Positions 9,901 to 20,883 of a stretch of 64,000 nt of DNA are shown here, one piece after another (position 1 is the stretch's first letter; each line of letters begins with the position of its first letter). A model generated the notes under the pieces. That model did no database searches, was not told the DNA's origin, and saw nothing but the letters and a program-made list of their open reading frames with translations. The translations under genes and the position numbers were made by a program. The stretch spans positions 6,498,446 through 6,562,445 of the forward strand of contig NC_081338.1 in the NCBI RefSeq assembly GCF_022539665.2, given 5' to 3'. The DNA is from Daphnia carinata. Taxonomy: Eukaryota > Arthropoda > Branchiopoda > Diplostraca > Daphniidae.

Positions 9901-12561
9901 TTTAACGTCGTCCTCTCGACGCATTCCGGGTCTCAATCCGCCGAGGCGAGGGGGATCCGGAGGCGATCGAAGACGGGGACCCGGTTTGGATTATCGCATG
10001 TTCGGGTCTTTGACTCAGCCGGAGAACAGGAACAGGAGGCCCTTCCGTCCGCGACAGCGGGAACGCTTCCGACCGCGAGATGATTTCGGTCGGACGACCA
10101 GTCTTCATCCGCACAGGGTTCTCCCCCCGCCGGGCCGTCTGCGTTCCAGGATCAATAAAAACAACAACCGGCCGCAATTGTTGGAAGGACGCGAAGGCAA
10201 TCCGTCGCTTTACATCCGCCCTCCGCCCAGACCGAGGCCACGGATTCATCATCCACCGCGTCCGAGGGTCCATCGACCTTCGCCGCAGGATGCCTGGCTA
10301 AGTCGTCAACGCACGGCTGATCCTCCTCCTCCTCCTCCGGTTACAACAACCAAACGGCCGGCGTATTCTTATCCGCGGGATGCGATGAGTATCCAGGATA
10401 TCATTAGGTAACTGAATCGATTTCCTATCGAAGAGAGAGCGATGAGATTGTTGAAATTAAATTTGATTCGGGTTTAGTTACATGACGTCGATGAGCCACT
10501 CGGAACAGACGACCAAAAAACCCGCGGAGCCGGTTGGGCCCGAGCACAGGACGGCCGTATGGACGAGTCCGGATTATTATTCAAATCATCCGGAGGGGCG
10601 TTCGGGTGTGGGGCAATCCTACCCTCCCGTCTTACCTGCGCCGCCTGGCATTTCCAGATCGCACGACTCTTTGCCGGTGGAATCGCACAGGAACGGGGGA
10701 CTGTCCAATCCGCACAATCCGTACTCGTTCAAACTGGACGTTTATCCGATTCGGGACGGCCTGGGCGGAGACACGTACGTCCCATCGGGTCCGGCTTACA
10801 GGCAACAGAGCGTGCCAGCGCCGAACAATTATCGGCACAGGCCATCGTCTTCCTATCAGGAGAGCCGACAGCCTTCCGGCGATTCTTCCGGCAGCCTGTC
10901 TGGTATCAACTTCAGTTACAAAATCCGTTATGACGAGTCGGACAGAAACAAATGGTCCTATTCTTCCTATTCCTCCTCGTCGCCAGATCCTTACTCGTAC
11001 CGGCCTCAGCGACGACCCACCGCAACCGATTATCACGACGGCTACACCAAGTACCGCGAACAGGACGAAGAGGACGCCATGCCGGTGCCGTTGGCCTTCC
11101 GGCCGAGACGACCCGAATCCACGACACCCAAACCCAAGCTGATCGTTCATTTGAACGTTTTCAATCAGGGCAAAGGCACCGGAAGCCGCAACAGGTATTG
11201 TTCATTTTTTTTTTTTTTTTTGCTATTAGTTTATTTGCGTTTTGTTTTTAATTATTTGAACTGAATTAAAAGCAATAGGTATGCTGAACAACGTCAAAGT
11301 GAGGATGAAGAGGAAGATTATTATTCTCCCAGTGACATCTATCGGGCCGTTTTGAGAAACAATATGCCAAAAGGCGATCACGAAGGTATAAACAATTCAA
11401 GATTTAAAAGAGTGAATTTTCCCGCGTGAGTCAAAATCGGTGAGAATATGCTGCCATCTAGCGGTTGCGTGAATAAACATTCACGCAACTCCAAGTCCCG
11501 GTATTTTCGTAGACGAACTAAAAAAACAAAAAAAAAACAAATAGGGCGATCGATGCAGCCCAGTCTACACACCTTCCGTGTTTCCAGGTTGTGTGTGTGT
11601 GTGTGTGTAAGCGGTATATTCTTCTTGCGTTCGATAACGATCCAAGCTGCTGGTCTCGTTAAATATGAATCACCTTCCCTTTTTTTTTTTTTTTTTTCCT
11701 TTGCGTCTCCCCTGTGGCTGTTGCACACATTTACCCATTCCCAGCAGTAAATTTCCAAAAAACTTCCGAAAACGGAGCTATAGATCGTCCCCATCTTGCA
11801 GCCCCCGAAGTTGCGAGCGGGACAATCCAGGTTGCGTGCTTCATCCCGTTTTTCAATAATGAATGAGTGTACGTACACACACATACATAAAAAAGTCGAT
11901 CAAACATCCGTTGGTGAAAAGGGCGGATCGCATTTCAACGATAATCTGATATGCACAAGCTGGAACAACTTGCTTGGCTGCTGCCAACTGCAGACGCACA
12001 ACTAACGGAAATAAGCTATTTAAATTAACTCCGACGTGCTGTCGTCACGCAGCTCTTGTAGTATTCAACAACACCGGGAGAGACAAGGGGGGGAGGTCAT
12101 CTTGTTCCATTTCAATCGAAAATGAATAATGTAATCACATATGTCGTTTGCATCCAGCAGGTGGGGATGATGGGATCATGCTGAGCGGTCAGAGTCGTGT
12201 CGATACATTTGCCCATCATCGGATGGACAGCGCTGCGGGCATCCCTGGTGATCCGGCTGCGTCTTCTTCCGGCGCTAGTAGCACGTACGACAGCCACAAT
12301 ATGGCCGCTTTGCCCAGCGATCAGTACTACAGGTCGTTGGAGACGAGGAGACCTTCATCCAGCAGCAGCGGCAACGCTGGACACAGTTACAGATTGAGTC
12401 ATCAGAGCCGCAATTTCTATCCAGCTGTGGACGATGATGCTCCGGAACCTTTGCCCATGCCCATGGCTGCCCAGCAATCTCCTGACGGCTGTACGGGAGT
12501 CAATTGTACTGTCCACCCGGACGGTCGGCCTAATAACACGCAACTCACTCCGCTTGTTTAG
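6986..12561 (+). CDS. Large single-pass (type II) membrane protein, unknown function
   Basis: Six coding exons are proposed: 6986-7012, 8783-9064, 9149-10407, 10478-11194, 11279-11385 and 12161-12561. All have GT-AG borders and continuous frame, giving about 930 residues. The last five exons are well supported. The 27-nt first exon (MSDGSSPTQ, strong donor CAG|GTGAGT) is an inference that fits phase with the open sequence upstream of the Met at 8810; otherwise translation starts at 8810. The N-terminal ~80 residues are acidic and Ser-rich. They are followed by one hydrophobic span (CCLYSAITALFVMVV continuing LLGIVLIVTGPVLG) encoded across the exon 2/3 junction. There is no N-terminal signal peptide, so a type II orientation with a large extracellular C-terminus is likely. 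The ectodomain has N-glycosylation sequons, Asp-rich stretches, an Arg/Pro-rich stretch around exon 3, Tyr/Ser-rich segments and a final C-x4-C near the C-terminus. There is no enzymatic domain and I do not recognise the family. Confidence 0.75.
11464..11489. repeat. Perfect inverted repeat, 11-bp arms, 4-nt loop
   Basis: GTTGCGTGAAT, a 4-nt loop AAAC, then ATTCACGCAAC. The arms are perfectly complementary. It lies in the last intron of the type II membrane protein gene, next to a CTCF-like GCCATCTAGCGG at about 11452-11463. Each arm contains TTGCGTG, the core of AhR/ARNT-type bHLH-PAS sites. Confidence 0.9.
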
Positions 12562-14240
12562 TTAATAAGAATCATTTTGTGCTGGATTTTTGAATTGCTA
12601 TGAATTCGAAATTCATTCGGGGAGATGTGTGTGAACCAGAAGATCTTGTGGTAAATGTAAGCAAATGTGGGTGTCACACGATGTACAGAGTTTATTATAT
12701 GCAAAAAAAAAAAAATATTTCGATTGTCAAAAGAGCCATCTTATTAACTAATGATCAATTTAATATAATACAACTTATTTATTAAAATGCCTGTTATTGT
12801 GTAGATGCCGAGCTCGCGATTGAATGAATATTTTAGATTCGGCCGTTCTTCTTCATTAGCTTGCGAATCCCAGCCGGATCGTTTAATTGCCCGATTAAAA
12901 CATTACACAGCAGTCGGTCATGTATATAATGGACAGAGAGCAAAAAACGAGAAGAGGAATGGGTTTCTCCTATTCGCGGATTTGGCGAGCCAATAGCAAT
13001 ATAGGCTGCGCGTGGCCACATCGAAATCAATACTCCCGTAGAGTTAATGTTTGAACGCAATTGTTGTGATAACAAACTCTTGAATCAATTTGCATGATTT
13101 CATCGAATACGTACACATCTAACATTCCTAATTGTTTTGTTCATATTCTATTGAATCTTTCTTCTATTCACAAGATGATAACATTCACGATTATAGTCCT
13201 AATAATAGCTCAATTATTTATCGCCAACGTCATGCTATAACATTTAAAAGAAATTTCCCATCAACCATTGAAATATTTCAATCCCCGCCCGCAAATATTA
13301 CAAGAAATAAAAAAATTCAATTGTAATTCTCGTTGCACAGGGTGAAAAATTCGAAGGGTGGTTATAGATTGATCAAAAATTTATTGTCACCTGATCACGC
13401 GGGAGCTGCGTGAAATGTGTGCGCTTGCTCCTGAGCCTGCGCATTCCGACATTGTCCATCCGTAGTGATCCAGATGGACGTCAAAGAGATACGCACGTTA
13501 AGGAAAGCAGAAGGGTCCCCCCTTTTTTCTATGTATCCGACGTCGGATTGCGCCGTCGCGTGGCTGGAAAGGTGACGCCATCCAGTTGAGGTTCTGTTGC
13601 CACCGAGAGCGTGTAACGAACGGTGCTGTGTTCGCCTTAAGTCCCGGGCCATCCATTTTTTTTTTAAACATTGTGTCTCGCTGCGATCCCCCCTTCTCCT
13701 TTACCCAGTGTGTGTGTGTGTGTATGTGTGTGTGTGTCTAGTGCGTGTGTAAGCCACACTTGAAGCTTAAAACGCGTCATGGCTTTCAAACATTTGTAAT
13801 TTAAAAGCGAATCGTTAAGTTAATCGTTGAAGAAATTTGAATGTAGTTAAAAATTTATTGTTTATGTAAAAAAAAGAATAATAAAAATTCGGCAAAGGTA
13901 AACTCAACTCGGAACTGGGCCTCAAATGTGCGGTTTCCGGACGAGGAATTGGCCGTCGAAGAAAACCTCCCTGCGCTGGGGCGACTGTTGTGTTTGCCCG
14001 TTGGACACGCAAACTACAATTCAGTTCGCAATCTACTGCCAATAGAAGAATCAATCCGTGTGTCAGTGATGAATTCTCACCTGCCGTCTAATTGAAACAA
14101 CGCTCACCTCTTTCCTATCTACGCTTCATATCAAAATTTCGGTTTTTGGACCAAGCAATAGACAAGTCCTATCGAACATTAAGCGCAAATTCAATCGAGT
14201 CCCATCCGGAGCACAGACGAGCGCAAATCACCTAAATTAT
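12562..14240. other. Intergenic spacer between two plus-strand genes
   Basis: This is AT-rich spacer with a TG-rich tract near 13705-13740. Open frames in it are short and unlike any family I know. The 5' end of the choline transporter transcript probably begins near its right edge. Confidence 0.5.
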
Positions 14241-14271
14241 TCAGTTTTTTTAAACACTAGTGGTGACTAAG

Positions 14272-14496
14272 GTAAGCTCTTTAAATAATTCAGAAAAAAA
14301 ACGAAGCCTTATATCTATAATTAGATACGTTTTATGGTACATGTTACAATGGCTTCTCAATCGATATTAGCCCTTATGACGTCTTTGGTTTTTGAATAAT
14401 ACAGCTTATATATATATATCCGTGTTGCATTAAAGTGTGTGATGTATTTACGCATTGTCATTATAATGTTTTTTGAAATGATGTTCATGTCTAAAG
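14272..14496 (+). other. Putative 5' UTR intron of the choline transporter gene
   Basis: A donor-like AAG|GTAAGCTC lies at 14271/14272 and an acceptor-like TCTAAAG at about 14496, with the initiator Met 12 nt further on. The length and position suit a leader intron, but no transcript evidence is available here. Confidence 0.35.
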
Positions 14497-14508
14497 CAAG
14501 TGGGAAAG

Positions 14509-17312
14509 ATGATCAACATCGGAGGTATCGTGGCCATTGTGGTCTTCTACCTGCTGATTCTCATCGTCGGCATCTGGGCGGCCAAGAAGAAAGGAAATGG
14601 ATCGGAATCTGAAGAAGAAGTCATGTTGGCCGGCCGCAACATCGGCCTTTTCGTCGGCATTTTCACCATGACCGGTGAAAAAACAAAAACAAAATGCCAA
14701 TACAAATTTTGAAAATACGATTTTAACACGCACAATCAAATTCAGCCACATGGGTGGGCGGCGGATACATATCCGGCACTGCGGAGGAGATCTTCGGCAA
14801 GGGATTGATCTGGTGTCAGGCGCCTTTTGGCTACGCCCTCAGCCTGGTTTTCGGTGGCTTACTCTTCGCCAATAAGATGCGCGAGCAAGGCTACGTCACC
14901 ATGCTTGATCCATTCCAGGACGCTTTCGGTGAACGCATGGGCGGCATGCTCTTCATCCCGGCCCTGTGCGGAGAAGTCTTCTGGTCCGCCGCTACATTAG
15001 CAGCTTTAGGTAAATAAAACATTTGCAATCGCCCTGAAAAGTGTGTCATGTTAAAAAAACATTTGCATGCAAATGAACGAGCGCACGGATTCGTTTAGAT
15101 CGTTGAGGCCGTGTAATGACATCATCGGATCAAATCATTTGGCTCTTCAGTATTTTATTATTCGCGGGGGGGGGGACTGATTGTGTCTGGCCAGTTGTGC
15201 GTGGGAATGTGGTGGTGTGGGGGTGGCGCATGACTTTGAGGATACCCTTCGATCCAAGATGGCCGCTGCAAGGTCACCTCAGCTCTCACGCGTTTCAATC
15301 GATTCACTTTGCGGCCTTTTCCTTTTGTTCTTTTCGCATCCGCACGTGTGTGGACTTCGACATGTCCAATGGAGCCCACGTCCAGTTCGTGATTGTACTG
15401 AACTAAAAACAAATGTAATTTTTTTTTGTTGAACGACATTTCGTGTGCGAACAGGAGCCACCATCAGCGTCATCGTCGACATCGATGTTAACATCAGCGT
15501 CGTCCTATCGGCCCTCATCGCCATCTTTTACACCTTGTTCGGCGGCCTCTATTCCGTCGCTTACACAGATGTCATCCAACTCTTTTTCATCTTCTTCGGA
15601 CTGGTCCGTTTTGTTTTCGTTTTGTTTTATTTCAATGATTTTATTTGCATATTTTTTTCACGTGTGTGTGTCTTGAACATTAGTGGGTCAGCATCCCGTT
15701 CGCTATGACCAATCCGGCCGTCAGTTCCATTTCGCCGTCGCAGGTCGATTGGGTCGGTACACTGGAACCGAAATATTATGGCCAGTATTTCGATTACGGT
15801 ATGCTGCTCATTTTCGGCGGCATTCCGTGGCAGGTGAGCTTTTTGTTTTTTTTCACGATTTCTCACGCAATCTCGATCAATCATTCACGCTATTGTCTGT
15901 GTATCTTTCTACATCAATTTTTTAAAAGGCTTATTTTCAACGTGTTTTGTCGAGCAAATCGGCCAGCCGGGCGCAGATCCTGTCCTACGTGGCCGCCATT
16001 GGTTGCGTCGTTATGGCCCTGCCGTCCGTCCTAATCGGCGCTGTGGCCAAAGCCACTGGTACACCTCACGTTGGATATTTCTCCAAAAATAAAATCAACT
16101 GATGTTCATTGAATGCTTAAATTAATAGACTGGAATCAAACGGATTTCCGCGGTAAGGGAAACATTCCGCTGGATGACGAACAGGCTCGTATGGTCCTGC
16201 CTATGGTCCTCCAGTATCTCACACCTGCCTACGTTTCTTTCTGCGGATTGGGCGCCGTTTCCGCTGCCACCATGTCATCGGCCGACTCGTCCGTTCTCGG
16301 TGCTTCGTCCATGTTCGCCCGCAACGTTTATCGGCTCATCTTTCGCCCACGGGTACAGATTCGTCTGACACAACAAAAAAATGCATCAACCAAAATTTAT
16401 GCATTTCTTTTTATTATTCCAGGCATCCGAACACGAGATCATGTGGGTCATGAGAATCTCCATTTTCGTGACGGGTGCCATGGCAACCACAATGGCTCTT
16501 ACTGTCCACACGATCTACGGCCTTTGGTAAGTTGCACGATCGATTTTGAGTTTAGATTTTTTTTCATTAGGTTCGGCAACACACAACATAATCAATTGTG
16601 TTACAGGTACCTATGCTCCGACTTGGTCTACGTCATCCTGTTCCCGCAGCTGCTTATCGTCGTCCACTTCAAGCACTATTGCAACACGTACGGCAGCGTG
16701 GCATCTTATGTCATCGGGTTCATCGCCAGAGTCTCGGGTGGTGAGCCGCTAATGAACTTGCAGCCATTCATCTACTACCCGGGATGGAACGGGACGGAAC
16801 AGCTGTTCCCATTCCGCACGCTGGCCATGGTCCTCTCCCTGATCTCGGTAATTGCCTTCTCGATGCTGACGCGCTACCTGTTCGAGTCCGGCAAACTGCC
16901 GCCCAGCTGGGACATCCTACGGTGCGTCGTCAACATACCGGAGGACGTCGTGAGAGTGTCGGGCTCTGGCGACGAGTTAGAGTCGCACGATGCCATGGGC
17001 GAAATGGCCGTCATGACGGGCTTGGCCGACGTCCGCAAGTATTCAGCCACTGATGAAATGAACGGACGTGTCAATCCGGCTCTCAACCTGGGCAGTGATT
17101 CGGACGAGGAGGCCAGCCAACAATTGGCTTCGTCCGTCGCCCAGCGAGCTAAATTGCAACAGCAATTGTCCATCGGTGCTAACAGCATCGATTCGCCTTC
17201 GCACCGGCCAATGATCAACCGCAAGCCTAACATTAGCTCGGCAATAGGATCCGGTTCGGCGGCCGCGGCTGTAGTGGCTAATAACACGGGAGATAAGCAA
17301 ACCACTCTCTGA
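14509..17312 (+). CDS. CHT1: High-affinity sodium-dependent choline transporter (SLC5A7/CHT1 family)
   Basis: Eight coding exons: 14509-14674, 14746-15009, 15455-15603, 15684-15833, 15929-16058, 16129-16352, 16423-16526 and 16607-17312. All have GT-AG borders and matching phases, for about 630 residues. The protein carries presynaptic choline uptake driven by Na+ (and Cl-), the step that limits acetylcholine synthesis. Family signatures seen in order: [13 protein letters not shown] in TM1, the glycine-rich [26 protein letters not shown], a [14 protein letters not shown]-type segment, GGIPWQAYFQRVL, and [20 protein letters not shown]. The SLC5 transmembrane core is complete. The cytosolic tail (about 150 residues, exon 8) is longer than the vertebrate one and is acidic, Ser-rich and Gln-rich. 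Another SLC5 member is unlikely because the CHT-specific segments match throughout. A leader exon ending at about 14271 (AAG|GTAAGC) may splice to an acceptor at about 14496, so the start codon would lie just inside exon 2 of the transcript. The donor GTCCGT after exon 3 is weak. Confidence 0.93.
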
Positions 17313-17379
17313 GCCAACGTTTGGAGGGAGGGGGTAATCAATTAGGAACACAAGTAGCGAAGTGAAACGGGGAAAAAAG

Positions 17380-17385
17380 AATAAA
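17380..17385 (+). terminator. Candidate polyadenylation signal (AATAAA) of the choline transporter gene
   Basis: A canonical AATAAA lies 68 nt after the stop codon. Further AATAAA copies near 17676 could serve as alternatives. Confidence 0.4.
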
Positions 17386-18543
17386 GGAGTTTCCCTTTCA
17401 CTCATTTCACGGACTCCCGATCATCGTTTGTTATTTGTTTGCTATTTTAAATAAGATATACTGTGTTAGTCATTTTTTAGCCAAATGAAGCACGATACGT
17501 TTCGTAATAATAGTACTATACTCTTCGATGGCTGTGGTTTCTGTTTAACGGCTGTAAAAGAGCCCAAAAACGAGGTAAAAGTTGATGTCCCTTTTTTTTT
17601 TATATTTACGATACAGACACACACACACATAACAACATGGCTGTTGATATTTATTATCTAATATAAATATAAAAATAAATAAATATATATATAAATATAT
17701 ATTATAAGTGGGATGGTATTTTCAATTTTTCAACTCAATCTTGTCATTTCAACGTCCACAAAAAAAAAACCATTTCTTGTTGTTAATGTATTTATTGTTG
17801 CCTCTTTCAATATTATCTAGTCGGTCGGTGTTTAGGGCACTTGTCGGCTTGGTGAAAAAACAGCCCCCAGAATTGTTTTATAATGCATCAATTCAACGTC
17901 GGGACATGATGTGATTCTCCCTTTTTGAAATTTATTTCATTTTCAAAAATGAAATAAATTTTTCGTTTAGTGTTATCGATGTTACCACCTCATTGCTATC
18001 CTCGTCTACGTGTTCACCCCACCTTGGACTATATAACTCAGCATTACATGTTACACAAGTTCAAGAAGCTTCGATGTTAATGCCAACGATCAACTGATTT
18101 AGAATGATGATGAAATTATCGTTCAATCAGGTATCACGTGTCACTTAGACTGCAGTAGATTTTCATAATTGCTGTGGACTGTTTCAACGTGTCTCTCATT
18201 GTCCTTACCAATTTTTTTGGATGTATTCAATTTTTATTGTTTTTTTTTTTATTGAAAAGAACAAGACATTGGAAGATAGAAACACAATTCGTCAACTCCT
18301 GATCTAGCCGGTTGTTTTTACAATGGGATTGCAGGACTTTAGTTCCGTGTCAGACGAATCTACATAAAAGAAAATAGAACGTCCTTTTTGTTATATAGCC
18401 CGTTGTGGAGTACATCAATGCGAGGCATTCGTACACGTTCAATGTGCAACAACCCAATCGAAAAATAAAGAAAAAAACAAATCAAACACACCCCAGACCC
18501 ACGTAAATTTTCTTTCTTTCATTTTGTTGGTAGGGTTCTCTTC

Positions 18544-18568
18544 AAAAAAAAAAAAAAAAAAAAAAAAA
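18544..18568. repeat. A25 homopolymer
   Basis: An uninterrupted run of 25 A residues, seen directly. Confidence 0.95.
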
Positions 18569-18984
18569 GCTTGCTATTATACATGTTTGACGTTGAGATA
18601 CAAAAAAAGAAAATATACACAAAGCATTCGATGAAGTATCAGCTTTCTGTAGTTTTATAGCTCGTTGTTAGTTGGACCGTTTCAAATGTTTCGCACTCGA
18701 AATGTGCGAATACCTTGAAAAATCGATTATTACAATATTTCAGAGTAGATCTGGAGGACGGGAAAAAATATATAATCTAATTTTTCTTTTGATATATAAT
18801 ATACTTACACTATATAAATCTCGTCGACAATTCATTTATGAAAAAAAAAAAAAATCTAATAAATCTTGCCTTTTCCTTTCTCTTTTGATTCACCAATCGG
18901 ACTTTGTTCGCCGATCCGTCATCCTTATTTGCATAACTCAACCCGATTCTCAACGTCAAAAGTCCTCATTCTTTCATTACTATT

Positions 18985-20883
18985 TTAAATCCTTAACTCC
19001 GGATTAGGGATAAAATTGATTTCATTTTCAGACGCGTGTTGCTGAGCCAACGATTTCGACGGAAGCTTATCCCGGAACAGCAATTCCGGCAGTTTGTCTT
19101 TAAGCCTCTCTTCATGATCGTCCACTTCGCGGAGTTGCTGGGTCCACGGATAGCCATCAATTTCGTTCAACTGGAACGCCGGATCGAGCACGTACGCCGC
19201 TGATGTGGGTAGTAAAGGTTCCCACGGTTTGTTATCGAACGACGTCGGGACTGGGAAGGTCACCGGACGGGACCCAGACGGTCTAACAGGCGGACGGTAA
19301 GGAGCCGATGTTGTCGTCTGATATGTCGGAGTCACTGGCGGACGATAAGGTTCCGGTTGCGGATACGTTTGCGTCACTGGCTGTGTGTAGGGAGCCGATG
19401 GTGGTCGATATGGAACATGAACAGCCGGTGTAGGTGGAGCCACTGGATAATACGGCGGAGGTGGATAATAAGGCTGTTGAGGCTGAACGTACGGGGCAGG
19501 TGGTCTGTAAACCGGCCGGTAGGGTTTATAAGGCTGTTGATAAGGTGGAGGTTTTAAATAATTCTGTTTCGGATACGGAGCGTTCAAAATGATTCCGTAA
19601 AGCGGTCTCGCAGCTTCACCTGATTTAAAGAAAAATGACGTAATCAATGACATTTCAGTATTACTGTAAAAAAGGACTACACTCCAATTTGGCCATACAA
19701 CGCCCTACATTTATCTACTTTCGTTTATTGATCCCGTTTTTCTTCGCCGTGACACGTACAATATCCAAGTACATGTATGGTCAAGATTTAAATTGCTACA
19801 TACGGATTTGGATGCATCTGGAGCACGAAACCCGATTTTGTTTTGGCGTGCTTGAAAAATACACAAGTGAAATGAAGTCGTCTAGAAGCCGCAACATAAG
19901 AACTAGTACTCAGGGTCGGCAACCGGTTGCCCCACAGTTTTAAAACATCGTCCTTGTTGCTACATTGTTTTTCCCTCCCTCACCGACATGTGTACAGATT
20001 GGTGAGCGGACTTGTTTCGCCAGAAAAACAGTTACAAATTTGAACTTTCATTTTACAACGCCTTGTTCGTAGAAATCCGTCGCGAACGATATGCTCACAT
20101 ACATTACCCATATCACGAATCAGTTAAACTTTTCAAAAGATTAACGAGTTTGGAATTCTAAGTTTTTTGTTACATGACTTTAAAGGAAACAACCGAGACT
20201 TTCACGACCAAGAAACATAAAACAAGTAGGGAAAAATAACCTGATGCAAGATACGCTGCAAGTACCAGTATTGTTTGTTTGTTTTTTTAAAGTCCACTTT
20301 GGACATGACGCACAGAGACGCAGATAGGAGCCCCGCAAGTCAGACGTTGGCCTCAAAAAGTCCAGCACTGAGGAAAGTGCGAGAGAAAAAAAAAAAATCA
20401 ATTCACGCCGTTTTTTACGAGCTAAACAAATGGTTTTTCGCGGTCCAGTGAAACAATTCGGATTCTAGTTAACAGGCTACACGTGTAAAAAAACAAAAAA
20501 AAAAGCTACGCGAATGCCCACGGCTTCAAAAATATCAGGAATAAAAAGAAAACATGGCCATTTTGTAATTAAATAAGAAACAAAGAACGATACCGAAATC
20601 ATTTACCTCTGGCTTTGTTGTTGATTTTCAGTGTAGCAATATCGTCCACCACGAGAACGAGGATCAACGCGAGGAGAATCTTGGACGTAAACGAACTCTG
20701 CGAGAAATAAAAAAAAAGTTCGATATTTTCATTATGGAATTGCAACATGGAAATAGGAAAATGAAGTTAGGAGGGCTGGATCATGCGAGGGGATAGATCA
20801 CGCACTATTTTGTTCACTGATACAGACAGATAAAAAGACTTCTGATGATGGCGTACGAATGGTAGCGATGCTGCAGGAGCCAT
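18985..20883 (-). CDS. Secreted Pro/Tyr-rich protein with acidic C-terminal domain
   Basis: Read right to left, the exons are 20857-20883 (tentative), 20607-20697 and 18985-19619, about 250 residues. Exon 2 encodes a strong signal-peptide core (KILLALILVLVV) and exon 3 most of the mature protein. Exons 2 and 3 have GT-AG borders and join in frame (AGA G|GT GAA). The first exon (MAPAASLPF, good ATG context CGACCATGG, donor GTACGC) is a phase-compatible guess; the true start could be elsewhere. The mature protein starts with a short non-repetitive stretch, then about 100 residues rich in Pro and Tyr (YRPP, YPPPPYYP, YKP type). A less repetitive C-terminal third follows with Trp, Asp/Glu and Lys (WEPLLPTSAAYVLDP, then charged helices). 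The composition suggests an extracellular matrix or cuticle-associated protein. There is no chitin-binding Rebers-Riddiford motif. Family unknown. Confidence 0.6.

Larger units (their letters stand above)
17313..18984. other. Convergent 3' flanks
   Basis: This lies between the 3' end of the choline transporter (+) and the 3' end of a minus-strand gene. It is AT-rich, with an AATAAA at 17380-17385 soon after the transporter stop and a 25-nt A run at 18544-18568. No coding sequence is recognised. Confidence 0.5.

Noticed and set aside
9902-11150. Antisense and shifted frames over exons 3 and 4 of the type II membrane protein
   Set aside because: By-products of Arg/Pro-rich coding sequence; splice borders and frame continuity support the plus-strand reading.
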